This document shows, piece by piece, positions 23,856 through 34,627 of a stretch of 36,957 nucleotides of DNA (positions are counted from its first letter, which is position 1; each line of letters opens with the position of its first letter). Under the pieces are notes generated by a model. That model was not told the origin of the DNA. It worked only from the letters and a program-made list of their open reading frames with translations, and did no database searches. The stretch is from Chlorokybus atmophyticus (Eukaryota > Streptophyta > Chlorokybophyceae > Chlorokybales > Chlorokybaceae), in the NCBI GenBank assembly GCA_009103225.1, contig RHPI01000101.1, positions 45,074 to 82,030 on the forward strand. Reading direction: 5' to 3'. A program made the position numbers and the translations under genes.

Positions 23856-24829
23856 ATGATCACCCGGTTGAAGATTGTGACCATCCTGGTTAGAGACCAA
23901 GAGGAGGCGCTCAACTTCTACACCAACAGTCTCGGCTTTAGAAAGGTAGAATCATGCTTCCTCTTAACTGTGTGTTTGCCTTTGTTTTGCCTGCACACTC
24001 TCAACTTGATCAGCCATAAGCACAGTTGTGGCCAGCACAGTCAGGGTTTGGATTTGCTCTTTGGCTGCACTACCAGTAATGACTATACTCGTTCAATTTG
24101 CTTTTCCAAAACTGTCTTTGAACAGAAGCTGTGAGAGCGATTGCAGTAGCAGTTTTGCTTGACAACCAGTCCTGTGCTTGCTTTGTGTTGCACATGGGTG
24201 CGCAGCTAGGGTTTGCTGTGGCTGTAAGAGCATGAAGCATCAGTCCTGACTCAGATAGCAACGTGCATAGGGGCACCATTTGTGGTTGTTACGCGCTTGT
24301 TGGTGTCTGCGGTTGTGTCGCGACCTGCAGGTGTTGATTTCGTCAACTACCATGACACGCACGTTTGCATGTGTATGCGTGCGAGCCTGTATGGTATAAT
24401 GTTTTCATGCTGCTGTTGTGTGCTTGTGAGTCTGCGTAAAGTGTGCATGCGTATGTTGATCAGGTCAGCGATCAGCCGTTTGGGCCGGGGATGCGATGGC
24501 TGACAGTGGCCCCGGCGTCATTCGTGCCGGGGGACGTGGAGATTTGTCTACTGAAGCCGGAGCCGATGATGCATGGGGAGATTGGGGCGGCGCAGCTGCT
24601 GGAGAGGGTTGGTCAGAACCCCGCGTGGAGCTTCCTCACAGACGATTGTCGCGGGGACTACGAGGCCATGCGCGCACGCGGTGTCGAGTTTGCATCCCCT
24701 CCCCAGGCACAGATGTACGGCATCGAGGCCGTCTTCCGAGACTGCTACGGCAACGCCTTCTCCATGGTGCAGCCACCCCCCGCCTTCCCGCCCCAACGAC
24801 CGGCATCCCAGCAACAACATTACAGTTGA
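23856..24829 (+). CDS. VOC (glyoxalase/bleomycin-resistance fold) family protein, 151 aa
   Basis: Small protein of the vicinal oxygen chelate superfamily, of the type common in bacteria as one-domain glyoxalase-like proteins. Two exons, 23856-23945 and 24464-24829 (stop TGA), joined in phase 0 by a 518-bp intron. The first beta-alpha unit reads ILVRDQEEALNFYTNSLGF, the usual D..A..FY...LGF pattern. The second exon gives PFGPGMRWLTVAP, a loop, then AWSFLTDDCRGDYEAMRARG followed by FRDCYGNAFSMVQ, matching the second module (F.D.DGN). The Glu and His metal ligands are not all evident at the standard positions, so catalytic activity and substrate are unknown. Relatives are mainly bacterial, so ancient lateral transfer is possible, but the gene now has an intron and local base composition. 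The C-terminal tail is Pro/Gln-rich. Confidence 0.85.
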
Positions 24830-26955
24830 TGTGAAGAAATGCAAGAAAGAAAGAACAGCATAACGCTACAGACACATACACGTTTCTGCTGCCAATCCCC
24901 TCTGCTGTCCTGCATGAGGACACAACCGACCACACTAGACGGCAGCAGTGCGGCGCACGTCCAGCACGAACCCACCACTTTGGTGACCGCTTTCCAGTGC
25001 TGCTCCCATGTGACCCTGTGTAGTCGTCCTGTTGGTTTCTCACCCCACCGTGTCCCCGATCCCCCATTCTTTGCGGCGATGACTCATGGGCCCGAACATT
25101 CATGTTATTTCCTTGTCATATACCCCCTTTTTCCCCCCGTTGCGAGCGGGCCGTCCGCGTAGTAGCCCTGCCAGCAGCTTTGTACCGTGTCGTGTATTTG
25201 TGTCGGGACTCGTTGTGCTGGTGCGCGCGTAGTTTTGTCAAACACAAGCAGATAGGTTGTTGTATGTACGTTGCTTCTAATGTACTTTGTACTTTTGTTA
25301 TGTAAGCTAGGCGCCGTCATTGATATTGCATACTTTGCCTTATTTGTTGCTTGTGTACTGAATGCAGTTGAATGCAATGATTGCAACTGGTTTGTTGAAG
25401 TCCAAGGCAGCCTACTGACTTATGTATAATGTCAATGCAATGTGGTATGCATGAGACAAGGTTATACGCTAAAAAGTGCGGGATATGGCAGGACACATGC
25501 CGTATGTGTACAGGGTAGGCAGCTCCGTGTGTCACACTTATGGGCTACATCATACACACATGCATTGTTGCTTTGCTCTTCCGTACATGTGTTGTGTAGC
25601 ACAAAGCATGCAATCTGTAGCATACACAGGCTTGCGTAGTAAGTAATGGTACCATTTGTACTGTGCACAAGCATCAACAAAGTTGGTAGTAGCATCCAAC
25701 AATGTTAGTAGTATTCAACAAGGCCATACAATCGCTTGTGATACTGTGCGTGAAATGTACATGTAATCTAGTGATGTAGTGCGGGGAGCATTTTGTGCCC
25801 GCACACACAGAGTCCCTCGTGCTTGCTTGTCAACTATAAGTGTCAATGCATAATAGTAATGCATAATATTGACCATAATCATGTAAGTTTTTGCTCGTTA
25901 ACTGATACAATGCATTGTTGATAAGTTGATTTTACATTGTACTCTTTTCTCTAACATTTAATAAAGTGGTTTAATTGGCAAACAATATTAGGAATCATTA
26001 TCGTTTAATTAAACAAAACGTTCTTTATAGTTATTCATTGCTAGTCTGTGAGCTATATATAGCGCTATGGAGCTATTGAGCTATAGAGCTACATGTAGAG
26101 TACACCTCTGAATAGTAAGCTAATCTCCAATATCAAATATGTAAAGTAGCATGCAGTGTAACAACAAATCATTCATTTCCAAAAACAAACGCAACATAAT
26201 ATAACAAAAATATGGTTGTGCGTGAGTTGATGTGCACAATATATATGGTATAAATCGCTGTATGTTATGTACAACTATAATAGATGTTACTTAACATGAT
26301 GCAATGCAATTTTTATGGCATGCTTTTAATAATACATACTTTAAAAGTTGCTGGTTATGTAACCAACGGGCGTAGCTGCACTGTATGCGCGAAAGGGGCA
26401 TAGTATAGCCTAGCAGTGCTCCTTTCTGAAATTAAAAAGGGGTAACTATGATGCGAGGGGAATGCATTCTTGGCGCTGAGAGGTGTTGTGAGAGTGCGTT
26501 ACGGTACAGAACAATGTTCATAATTCCATTGTCTGTAAGCATGTGATGTTACCGCTTATCTATAATGACACATATACCTTAAATAATCGCTTTAGGGTAC
26601 CGAGATATTATACACCCGCAGTAACATAAGCGATATTGAGATGCTGTTATGCATGTGGTTTTACGGCAGCGACTTTTGGTGACATTGCCTACAGTGTTGA
26701 AGGCGCCATGTGACACCTGCTTTAAGAGTTGCGCATGATAGCACCAAATGGGTACATAATTGTTATATAATTAGTATATTTATCATAAATTTAACAATTC
26801 CCATCAATCCCCTTATCAACCCTCACCAACAAGCTGTACTCTTTCAGCTACTACAGGAGTATATCATTATGGTGCCTTCCATGCAATGGTACGTCGAGTG
26901 GAAAACAGAAAAACTTGGTGTCCCCTCAGTGTGCGGGCTCCATCACCCAATACAT

Positions 26956-27013
26956 ACATCGTCCATCGTCCATTATCCATCATCCATCAATTTTTGACAC
27001 ATCCATCATCGAT
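26956..27013. repeat. Degenerate (CCAT)n tract
   Basis: CATCGTCCAT, CCATTATCCAT and CATCCATCA units repeat over about 58 bases, with a TTTTTGACA interruption. Simple-sequence repeat in the AT-rich spacer. Confidence 0.7.
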
Positions 27014-27711
27014 AATTAATTTGTATATAAGCACAGCACAGCACTGCCTCCTTGCCACGCCACGCCGTTTAACCAACCACTGCCGCACCCCGCTTGCTGT
27101 ATGATGTGGCGTGATGCTTCCCTTTATAATCAGCAGCATTTCACCTCAGGTTGTTTGCGGTCAACCTCTGCCTGCCTGTTATCGCCCCACACCTCATTGC
27201 ACGCACTTAAGTACTATGTAAGCTAGTAGGCCACACAGCAGCAGTTGCCCCCGGGGTCGCAGGGCTTGCCGTAAGTAATGTTTTACTACGTTGCTGTTGT
27301 ATGTGTGTGCATGGCGTGAGCACTTATAGCGGGCTTGGTCACCACAACAAAAAGTGGCATGTCCAACCTCCGTGATTGGCTATAGTAACGGTGCGACGGG
27401 GTTGTTGGATTGAGTTGGAACATGGTGACATTGTGTGTGCTTGCATCTATACTACTGGTCATCCCATATGAGTTGCTCATACAAGAACTATGTAGCCAAA
27501 AGGTGAGAATGAGACGGTAACTCATATTTTAAGACCATCACAGTTGACACCACTTGTTGGGTATGTACACATCATTTCAATGTTGGGTACGGTGAACACA
27601 GGCCACCAACATTAACATTCCTACGAGCCCAACAGGTCGACAAGTTTTAATCAGCCTGTTGCTGGCATGTGGTGTGATAGAGGGTGTTGTACTCGGTCGC
27701 AACTGCAACTT

Positions 27712-27749
27712 ACCCATGCAACTGCACGTTAATAGGCAGTTGCATGGGT
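27712..27749. repeat. 14-bp perfect inverted repeat (hairpin)
   Basis: ACCCATGCAACTGC (27712-27725) and its exact reverse complement GCAGTTGCATGGGT (27736-27749) are separated by 10 bases. A further GTTGCA-rich palindrome follows 18 bp downstream. Confidence 0.85.
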
Positions 27750-27767
27750 GAGTTGCATTAATAAGCA

Positions 27768-27783
27768 CTTGCAACGTTGCAAG
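27768..27783. repeat. 16-bp perfect palindrome
   Basis: CTTGCAACGTTGCAAG is a perfect palindrome with no loop, shortly after the 27712-27749 inverted repeat; the two share the GTTGCA/TGCAAC core. This looks like a cluster of dyad sites, for instance for a dimeric DNA-binding protein, but no adjacent gene is visible. Confidence 0.85.
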
Positions 27784-29816
27784 TTCTTGTTGATGGTGCT
27801 GCTGTCGGCTATGCTTTGCTTCGCGTATTGTCGTTGCCACCTCTTTGGCATGCATATGAGGGTGAGTGGAGTGGCATGCAAGACAGTCATCTTGGTGGTG
27901 CTCGTTGCATATGCATATGCCCATGTATAATTGCACGCGCACAACTGCAAAGTTACACTGTAGCTTGGCAATTGATAGTGGCACTACTTGGGACATGTAA
28001 TTCGGGTGTATGCACAATCACCCAAGTGTGTCCTATGGGCTGCAGACTTGTGTGGTCAGGATACAGCTACCACTGCAGTTGCCAGACCTCAACGGCAAGA
28101 GTTGGCAGGTTTATCTATTCATATAGTCTCATGGTGACCTGTCATAGCGAGCTGCAAAATATGCGGAATGACCGCACACGCCACCTGCGATACTGCACAC
28201 GCACATACCTCAGGCCACACGTGTAATGAAACGCACCTACACACACCTGTCTACGCCTTTGTGTGTGAACTCCATAATACTCAAAGGTAATGTACTTCAA
28301 AGTTACATCTTGTTCAAGCACACAAGCAACGCCGTGTTGCAGTATGAGTGCGCGCATGCTGCAACGCCAGAATTGATGTTGTGGATACTAGCGCCGATTG
28401 CAACACAAAGTCAGCGATCAATTGTACTGCCATTCCGGCACATCTGTTCACAAGGCATCATTGCCAGACTTGTCGCAACCGTCACGCACTACTACTTATG
28501 ATGATTGGAGAGCATAGCAGCCACCAACAGTTACAGCTGTGTGGGGCATCGTTATGCTCAGCCAAGACTTCTGGTTGCATCCGTACGCACCGTAGGCCAG
28601 TAAGTCGCCCGTTCTTGTGCTAGTATGTTACCGCATGCGTAGTGACTATCGCAGTCACAGTTGCCACCAACACCAGCATGCCATTGTGAGTGGTGTGGCA
28701 ACAGTGTCGCGCGTGCGTGCGCATCTGCCACACGCACATGCCCAGACAGCGGGCGCTCCCACCCACCCACAGACCAGTGTTGTGGGCGCCCTACGCGTTC
28801 GATAGCTCCATCCCCGTTCTCAGTCGTATCCCGTCCCGTCCTGTCCCGAACGCCTCGTGCACTGCCGACTACGCTGTGGCGGCCATGGGTGAACGGGACA
28901 GGGGGGATAACATATATGACTATGGCGCTGCAGCCTCCTGCGTAGTCCCGAGTTCCGGGAATCTCACGCTGCCGCAAGCTGCTTCTTGAGAATGAGTGAG
29001 AGGGAACAGGGTGTGATGGGGTCGTGGTCTATGTGCGTGAGCACACATGGAATTGTTTGCGTGCAACAGATATGGGTTTGGTGCAATGGAAAGCGTAATT
29101 TTGAGCTCAGCTGACGGCACATACACATACATGCATGCACACGCAGACACGCGCACAATAAGTGCTTGTGGTTGCAGCACTCACACATATGCTATCCACA
29201 GCATAGTCAGCACTTGTATCCTATGTGTTGGTGGGTACCACACAAACACACTTATCGTACACGTACACTGTATCAAGCCATTCACCATGCACAACACGAC
29301 TATAGAAGCCACCATTTCACTGCTCAGCGAGCCCCAAGCAGCACATGCTATAGTGCCCAACACCAATACAGCCCGTTACCCACACAGCCCAACATATCTT
29401 CTACTCCTCCTGCAGGTACGTGTGGCGCAGCTCCTCCGACCTCAACACCAGCGCCGGTGGTTCTTCCAGGCCGGTCGTCACGGTCGCTACCCGCAGGTGC
29501 TGTATCCTTATACCTGTATCAGTACAACATCACCCCAAGAAACCCAACGCTTCCGTGCATCACACTTCCTTCGCTCCCCAAGACGGTTTGATCACGGACC
29601 TCCTCCCCAACGTCTCCCCCGCCGTTCTCCACACCTCCATCTCCACCCGCTATCAAACCCTAAGCCGGGCACGCGCCATACAGAGGTGGGTTTGGCAGTG
29701 CAGGATGAAGCCACGACGCCGCCGCCACAGCCGCCGGCAGCACCGCCGCCGCCGCCGGTGTATGCGCGGGTGCTGGCGCTGATGGAGCCGGGTATGGCGT
29801 GGGTGGGATGTGGGGT

Positions 29817-29840
29817 GGGGGGGGGGGGGGGGGGGGGGCN

Positions 29841-29879
<39 letters not shown>
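29817..29879. repeat. ~60-base G homopolymer containing an ambiguous base
   Basis: 22 G, then C and N (29839-29840), then 39 G, located in an intron of the polycystin-like pseudogene. The N marks an unresolved base, and the true tract length is unreliable. Confidence 0.9.
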
Positions 29880-29880
<1 letters not shown>

Positions 29881-29906
29881 GAGTGAGTGAGTGAGTGAGT
29901 GAGTGA
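29880..29906. repeat. (GAGT)n microsatellite
   Basis: About six TGAG units directly after the G tract, within the same intron. Confidence 0.85.
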
Positions 29907-30544
29907 TTGTGAGTGGGTTGTTGGCAGTTTTGTTGGAGCCGGCGAGTTCCGTCTTGCTGCAAGCCACGCTGATTGGCATAGAGTCGCAGAAGACTGTCAC
30001 ACTCCTGTAAGCGCAACTTACTCCCAAGCTACCCGCCAGTACCTATCACGCACATGTGTCTGTGCGTGCGCGCGCGCACGCACATACACACGCACACACA
30101 CACCAACCACGCCCCCCCCGCATCCACTGCTCTCCCCAGGCTCTCCAACCCCGGTCTCCTCCCCGTCCTCTGGTCCTTCTCCCCCTCCTCCGTCACCTCC
30201 CTCACCTCCTCCTCCTCCTCCTGGCTCCACCCCTCCTCCACCTCCGGCTCCATCCAACCGGGCCGCACATCCACAATAACCCTGCGTGTCTCCTACTACG
30301 CTCGGGAGCGGGAATACTACGAAGACAACCCCACCTTCTTCCATCACCAACAATCGCTCTGCACTCAACGTAAGCCCCACACCACCACACCTCACGATCA
30401 TCATCACCACATCACATCACAATAAACCCCTTTGACGCACAGTTCTGCATTTGGGTGGCGGCTTGGTTCAATGCAAGCAACTGCAACGCGACGTGCACAG
30501 CGCTGCCGTCGACACCGTTCCCGACAATGCTGGCGTGTGCGGCG

Positions 30545-30690
30545 TGCGCGTGTGGTGACGACGCGCGCGTGAGCACCAACTGCGACCTGCTGGCCATTGC
30601 ACAATCTCTCAACTCAATGCGCGTGTGGTGACGACGCGCGCGTGAGCACCAACTGCGACCTGCTGGCCATTGCACAATCTCTCAACTGAT
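30545..30690. repeat. 73-bp tandem duplication
   Basis: 30545-30617 and 30618-30690 are near-identical copies, differing only at the last few bases (CAACTCAAT versus CAACTGATT). The unit lies in an exon-like Cys-rich segment of the polycystin-like pseudogene. Since 73 is not a multiple of three it breaks the frame. Confidence 0.92.
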
Positions 30691-31980
30691 TGCGCTGCAG
30701 GTGCGTACAAGTATGCGTGCGTGTAGGTGGGTGTGGACGTGCGCGTGCATGCGTGCGCGCGCGCGTGTGACTATGTCTGTGTGCATGCGTGTATGCACAC
30801 AGACGTAGACACATAGACACGTATGCACACAACCTGCCATAGTGGATGCGCATGTCTATGTGCGTACACTACGTGCATCCACACTGTGTTGGGAATTACA
30901 GTGGCCTTTCTTGCATGCATGAGTTGAACCGGCTTTTACCCAGTCTATTGCACAGGCATCACATTGAATGGATGGGTACACGAGGGACGTGACCGTCGAC
31001 ATCTCCCTGCTCAACCCGAGCTGGAACCTGTTCACCACAATTCGGCTGCTGTTCGAGATCCCGCCGAGTGGCAACCTGTACTCGTCCACCCTCGTACGGA
31101 CCTTCCGCCTGTACCGGAACGAGCTGTTGGTTGTGATTTTGATTGTATGGTGGTTAGAAGAGTACATGTCGCAAATGTCCTCTTCTTGCAGGTATGTGAC
31201 AAGTTGCAATCACCTGGTGCTTGCCATTGACATTGTTGTGGTGATACTGCTCGTGCTGCACACGACGGAGGAAATATCCTGCATCTTCAGATACGGCAGA
31301 CAGTACTTGCGGTAAGGAAACCGGGGCAGGTGTGCGCACATGTGCATGTGGGCATGTGTGCGCGCGCATGCGCGTGGGTGCAGGCGCGGGTGTGCGCGGG
31401 TGTGTGCGTACACATGTATGCATGTGCACGTGCGCACACACTGGTGCTTGGGTGCACGTGAGTGTAAACGTGTACAATAATGAACTATTCGGTCTCTCAA
31501 GTCGCGGTGGACGTTGGTTACTTGGTTCAACTTCGCCACAATCTACTAGATTGCGTAATACGCTAAGATCGCAATGCGCATCCAGCAGCGCAAGCTCAAC
31601 AATTTCCGCTACAATTTGACCGCGTGTCCTACTTAAACTTCCTCGCGTTGGGTTTCTTCGCGACGCAGGAGCTCAATGTGTCGGTCTCAACTTCATCTTG
31701 CTCTTGTGCGATTCTTCAAGTACCTCATGCACGTGCCGCGGTTCGACTCGATATTCCTCACCGTGTCGGACAGCGCGTTCGACCTGTTTCTGTTCACTTT
31801 TATGGCCAATATAGTCTTCCTTGGGTTCGCGTCGGCGTACTATGCCATATGTTCGCCATTCATGTACGGATTCCGAAGCTTCTCGTCTACCTTCGACTCA
31901 CTCATGCAGGCACGTGAACGTGAAGAGTTGCACGTGCGTGCGTGCACGAGTGTGTACGCATGTATGTGCGTACATGTGTA

Positions 31981-32056
<76 letters not shown>

Positions 32057-32068
32057 TGTGTGTGTGTG
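31981..32068. repeat. (TGCG)n microsatellite grading into (TG)n
   Basis: About 19 uninterrupted TGCG units then TG units, in the intron before the pore/S6 exon of the polycystin-like pseudogene. Alternating purine-pyrimidine DNA of this kind favours the Z conformation. Confidence 0.93.
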
Positions 32069-33340
32069 ACGCAAGTACACAGACAGCTGGCCTTTACATT
32101 GCGTACATTACATGCCACCGTTGTATACTTTCTACAACACTGTTGTTCGGACTGTGGAAGCAACGGAGCTGCTCCTCCTGCAGATGCTGTTGACAAAGTT
32201 TGACTACAGCGAGATGGTCCTCGCCAACCGCATCTTGACCCCTCTTCTCTTTTTCGCGTTCGTGTTCTTCTGCTTCATGTTGCTATCCATGTTCCTCGCG
32301 ATCGTGGCGGACTCGTTCGCGGACGTCAAGACACGCGAGACAAAGGAGGCGAAGCAATTGTACTCACACTTGCGCGAGACGCTCGTGGCGCGGGTGCTCG
32401 CACTGTTCGCTCGTGGCGCGAAGAAACAAGAACAAGGCGGGGACAGTAACAACGTTATTTGGGTGTAAGTGAGACTGATGAAGTGGGGTTTGTGTGGGCT
32501 GGGGTGTGTGAGTGCAGGTGCAACCGGCAGTGGGGTTGAAGACGGTGGTGCCATGGATGGACAACTTCATCAATGAGTCAGCCAATAAGCGGGTGGGGTG
32601 GAGGATATGCATTGTGTGCGTGTGTTTTGACGACACATACAAACACACGCACACAATGCATGCACACACGCACATGCACAACACAAACATGCACTTGCGA
32701 TGGGCACAGCATGCACAACACACACACTCGATTGCAACCTTCCAAGTACGGCACATTGTGCAAACCGCCGGCAAGTCTGCACAAAAACAATATAACACTC
32801 TGCGTACAGGAGTTGAAGGGCAACGCGGCGGCCTACTGGTTGTTGCTGCGACGGGGGCCGAAAGATCTTTTGATGAAGTACGATGTGACGGCCAATGAGG
32901 TCCTCTATGCCGACGAGATGGATCTCATGCCGAAGGACCTAGTAGAACGGGGGGTGGAGCTAAAGAACAAGCTCAAAGCCAACAAGGACAAGGACAAGAA
33001 TGAGGGCGAAGCCTCTGACACACACAAAGATTCAAGTCAACCCGCACCACAGTCGAAGTTTGCAAGGCAAGACTTGAACTCGCGTGTTAAGAAAAGATTG
33101 AGGCGGAGGCGGAGCTCGAGTTTGTAAAGGAACCAAAAGGGTGGTTGGGACAAGGCTAAACGGGTTGGGGTGGACAGCAAGTTGGATGAGGTAAAGTTGG
33201 AACGACTTGTTTGTTGACTCAATGTGAAGGTGGTGCAATTGGATGATACCCGAACGCAGGTTGAGGATGAGGTGGTGGAGATTCAACACGCGCTAAGCAT
33301 GAAGCTGGCGCTTATGCAGCACCTTATGGGGTTTGTTGCG

Positions 33341-33430
33341 GTGCAGGTCAAGATAGTGTACTCCGTGTCTGCAACGTCCGTCGTGGTGCAGGTCAAAACA
33401 GTGTACTCCGTGCCCGCAACGCTGCAACTA
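33341..33430. repeat. 45-bp tandem repeat, two copies
   Basis: GTGCAGGTCAA... at 33341-33385 is repeated at 33386-33430 with a few substitutions. The unit is a multiple of three, and the frame carrying the C-terminal coiled coil (VVQLDDTRTQVEDEVVEIQ, from about 33230) runs through both copies, giving a 15-residue repeat (VQVKIVYSVSATSVV / VQVKTVYSVPATLQL) before a stop at 33431. Confidence 0.85.
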
Positions 33431-33746
33431 TGACACAAAGATATTGCATCATAGTGGTAGCATTGTTAGCGCAGAGACTGAAGAGCTTTGCAATAAACTC
33501 TGTACTCCAATGGTTCATTGCTCGCGTAGCTCTCTGTCTGATTGTTAACTCGCGGCGTCATTGTGAGGCAAGCATCCGAGGATATGTGGTCGACGCCAAT
33601 TATACGGAGATCTAAGTTGCGACCTATGGAAATGTAGTTCATCCCCATGAGCCGCGGCACATATGAGTATAGTCCAACCCGAATAAGTGCATACCATTGA
33701 AAATTGCAACGCATGGCTTTGTCAATTAGGCCATTGTAACAATATT

Positions 33747-34186
33747 CGCTACCATGACTCTAAGAGCTTGTGTATGGCTTATTAATGCCTCATAAGCTCT
33801 TCTTAACCTTCTCCACATTAACCGGCATTACATTCAACCTAGTTTTAACCGCAATTTAAGTTGCACAGCTTGGTCCTTCCTGACCGGCAGATGTTGCTCG
33901 CGTCCGGCTATGACCAGCCACATGACGTTACCGGTCATGCAGCGTAGTTATTTGCGACGACTTGCCACGTTGCCGCGAAGAGGAGCGACCCTCTGCACCG
34001 ACTCAGTTGACCTTACCTGACAGTTCATTATTACCCACTCTCGCGCATCTTGCGCCCTGTGGGATTGTTCTCGCAACCTTTACAGCTCCAATTGCCAATG
34101 TAACTGAAGGCTTAGCCGACTAGGCAACGATAGCAAAGGTCGCTACCATGAGAGGGTGTGTATTGCCTCATAAGCCCTTTTTAGCC
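33747..34186. repeat. Diverged direct repeat pair
   Basis: Copy A (33747-33808) and copy B (34141-34186) share CGCTACCATGA at the left end and GCCTCATAAGC followed by a CTTNTTAACC/TTTTTAGCC tail, with a short internal deletion in B. Confidence 0.65.
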
Positions 34187-34574
34187 TATTTCATTATGCA
34201 CTCATCGCATTGATGCAGACTCATGAAGTGCACAAATTATGCGCCCGTTTTAAGTGCATTGATTATGCACTTAGGCTTGGCATACATGATCCATAATCTC
34301 AAGTTGATAGGTTTACTATCGTAATCAAAGTACACTTCTATTGTACGCTACCTGTAATACAAGCGTGATCTACCTGATAAGTGCATAAACACATTAGGTT
34401 GGGCATACCATAGAATGCACTTATTAATAAATGCATCTGTTCTCAACGCACAGGTGTCGGCCTTGAAGACGTTGGTGACGGTCAAGTTTATGCACTAAAC
34501 GCAGATAGTTTATGCACTTATCAATTATGCAGATATTGAGGACAGATGCCCGGGTTCAAGTCGACGATGTCTTT

Positions 34575-34627
34575 ATCGGTGTCACGGCCTCGCTAAGGGG
34601 CTGCTTTCGTGAGGCCGTGACACCGAT
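34575..34627. repeat. 17-bp perfect inverted repeat with reiterated arm motif
   Basis: ATCGGTGTCACGGCCTC (34575-34591) and its exact reverse complement (34611-34627) flank a 19-base loop. Near-copies of the arm core ACACCGTGACGGCC follow at about 34629-34645 and 34704-34722. The GC-rich hairpin stands out in an AT-rich spacer and resembles the subterminal hairpin of Helitron or MITE-type elements, which is inference. Confidence 0.8.

Larger units (their letters stand above)
24830..28777. other. Gene-poor spacer
   Basis: About 3.9 kb without a supportable gene. The first few hundred bases are presumably the 3' UTR of the VOC gene. From about 25700 to 27050 the DNA is AT-rich with simple-sequence patches (GAGCTAT units near 26040-26100; CCAT units at 26956-27013). 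Short ORFs here have no domain resemblance, no splice pattern and no third-position GC bias. Two palindromic structures near 27.7 kb are listed separately. Confidence 0.6.
28778..33340 (+). pseudogene. Second polycystin-2-like channel locus, 5'-truncated and frame-disrupted
   Basis: Homologous in sequence and intron positions to the gene at 35-2510, so a DNA-level duplicate, not a retrocopy. Segments: TOP domain at ~28778-28974, 29416-29496, ~29582-29791, 29928-30006, ~30140-30390 and ~30956-31116 (VDISLLNPSWNLFTTIRLLF); S2-S5 at ~31190-31910; pore and S6 at 32184-32462 (KFDYSEMVLANR, then FVFFCFMLLSMFLAIVADSF); tail at 32518-32592 and 32810-33127. Nothing resembling the leader or TM1 is found upstream. 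Lesions: TAG at 28803-28805 where the paralogue has Gln; a shift after it; two extra bases near 29455; lost acceptor near 29581; a shift near 29685; 4-base deletion near 30299; 73-bp duplication; extra G at 30974-30976; GA in place of GT at 31117; four shifts at 31558-31716; a shift near 33095 and TGA at 33215 inside the C-terminal coiled coil. The last exons are intact, so sequencing errors remain an alternative to true decay. Confidence 0.78.

Noticed and set aside
24636-25103. 155-codon minus-strand ORF overlapping the VOC 3' end
   Set aside because: Antisense to the VOC second exon and its 3' UTR, no recognisable features.
27577-28226. Overlapping ORFs of 146-149 codons on both strands
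   Set aside because: No domain resemblance, no codon bias and no splice pattern; they overlap palindromic spacer DNA.
28803-28805. TAG in place of a Gln codon, suggesting a variant genetic code
   Set aside because: The five complete genes in the window use TAG, TGA and terminal stops normally and show no in-frame stop; the TAG sits in a locus with many other lesions, so mutation is simpler.
34552-34562. tRNA-like B box (GGGTTCAAGTC) hinting at a tRNA or tRNA-derived SINE
   Set aside because: No cloverleaf can be formed around it and no convincing A box lies upstream at the right distance.
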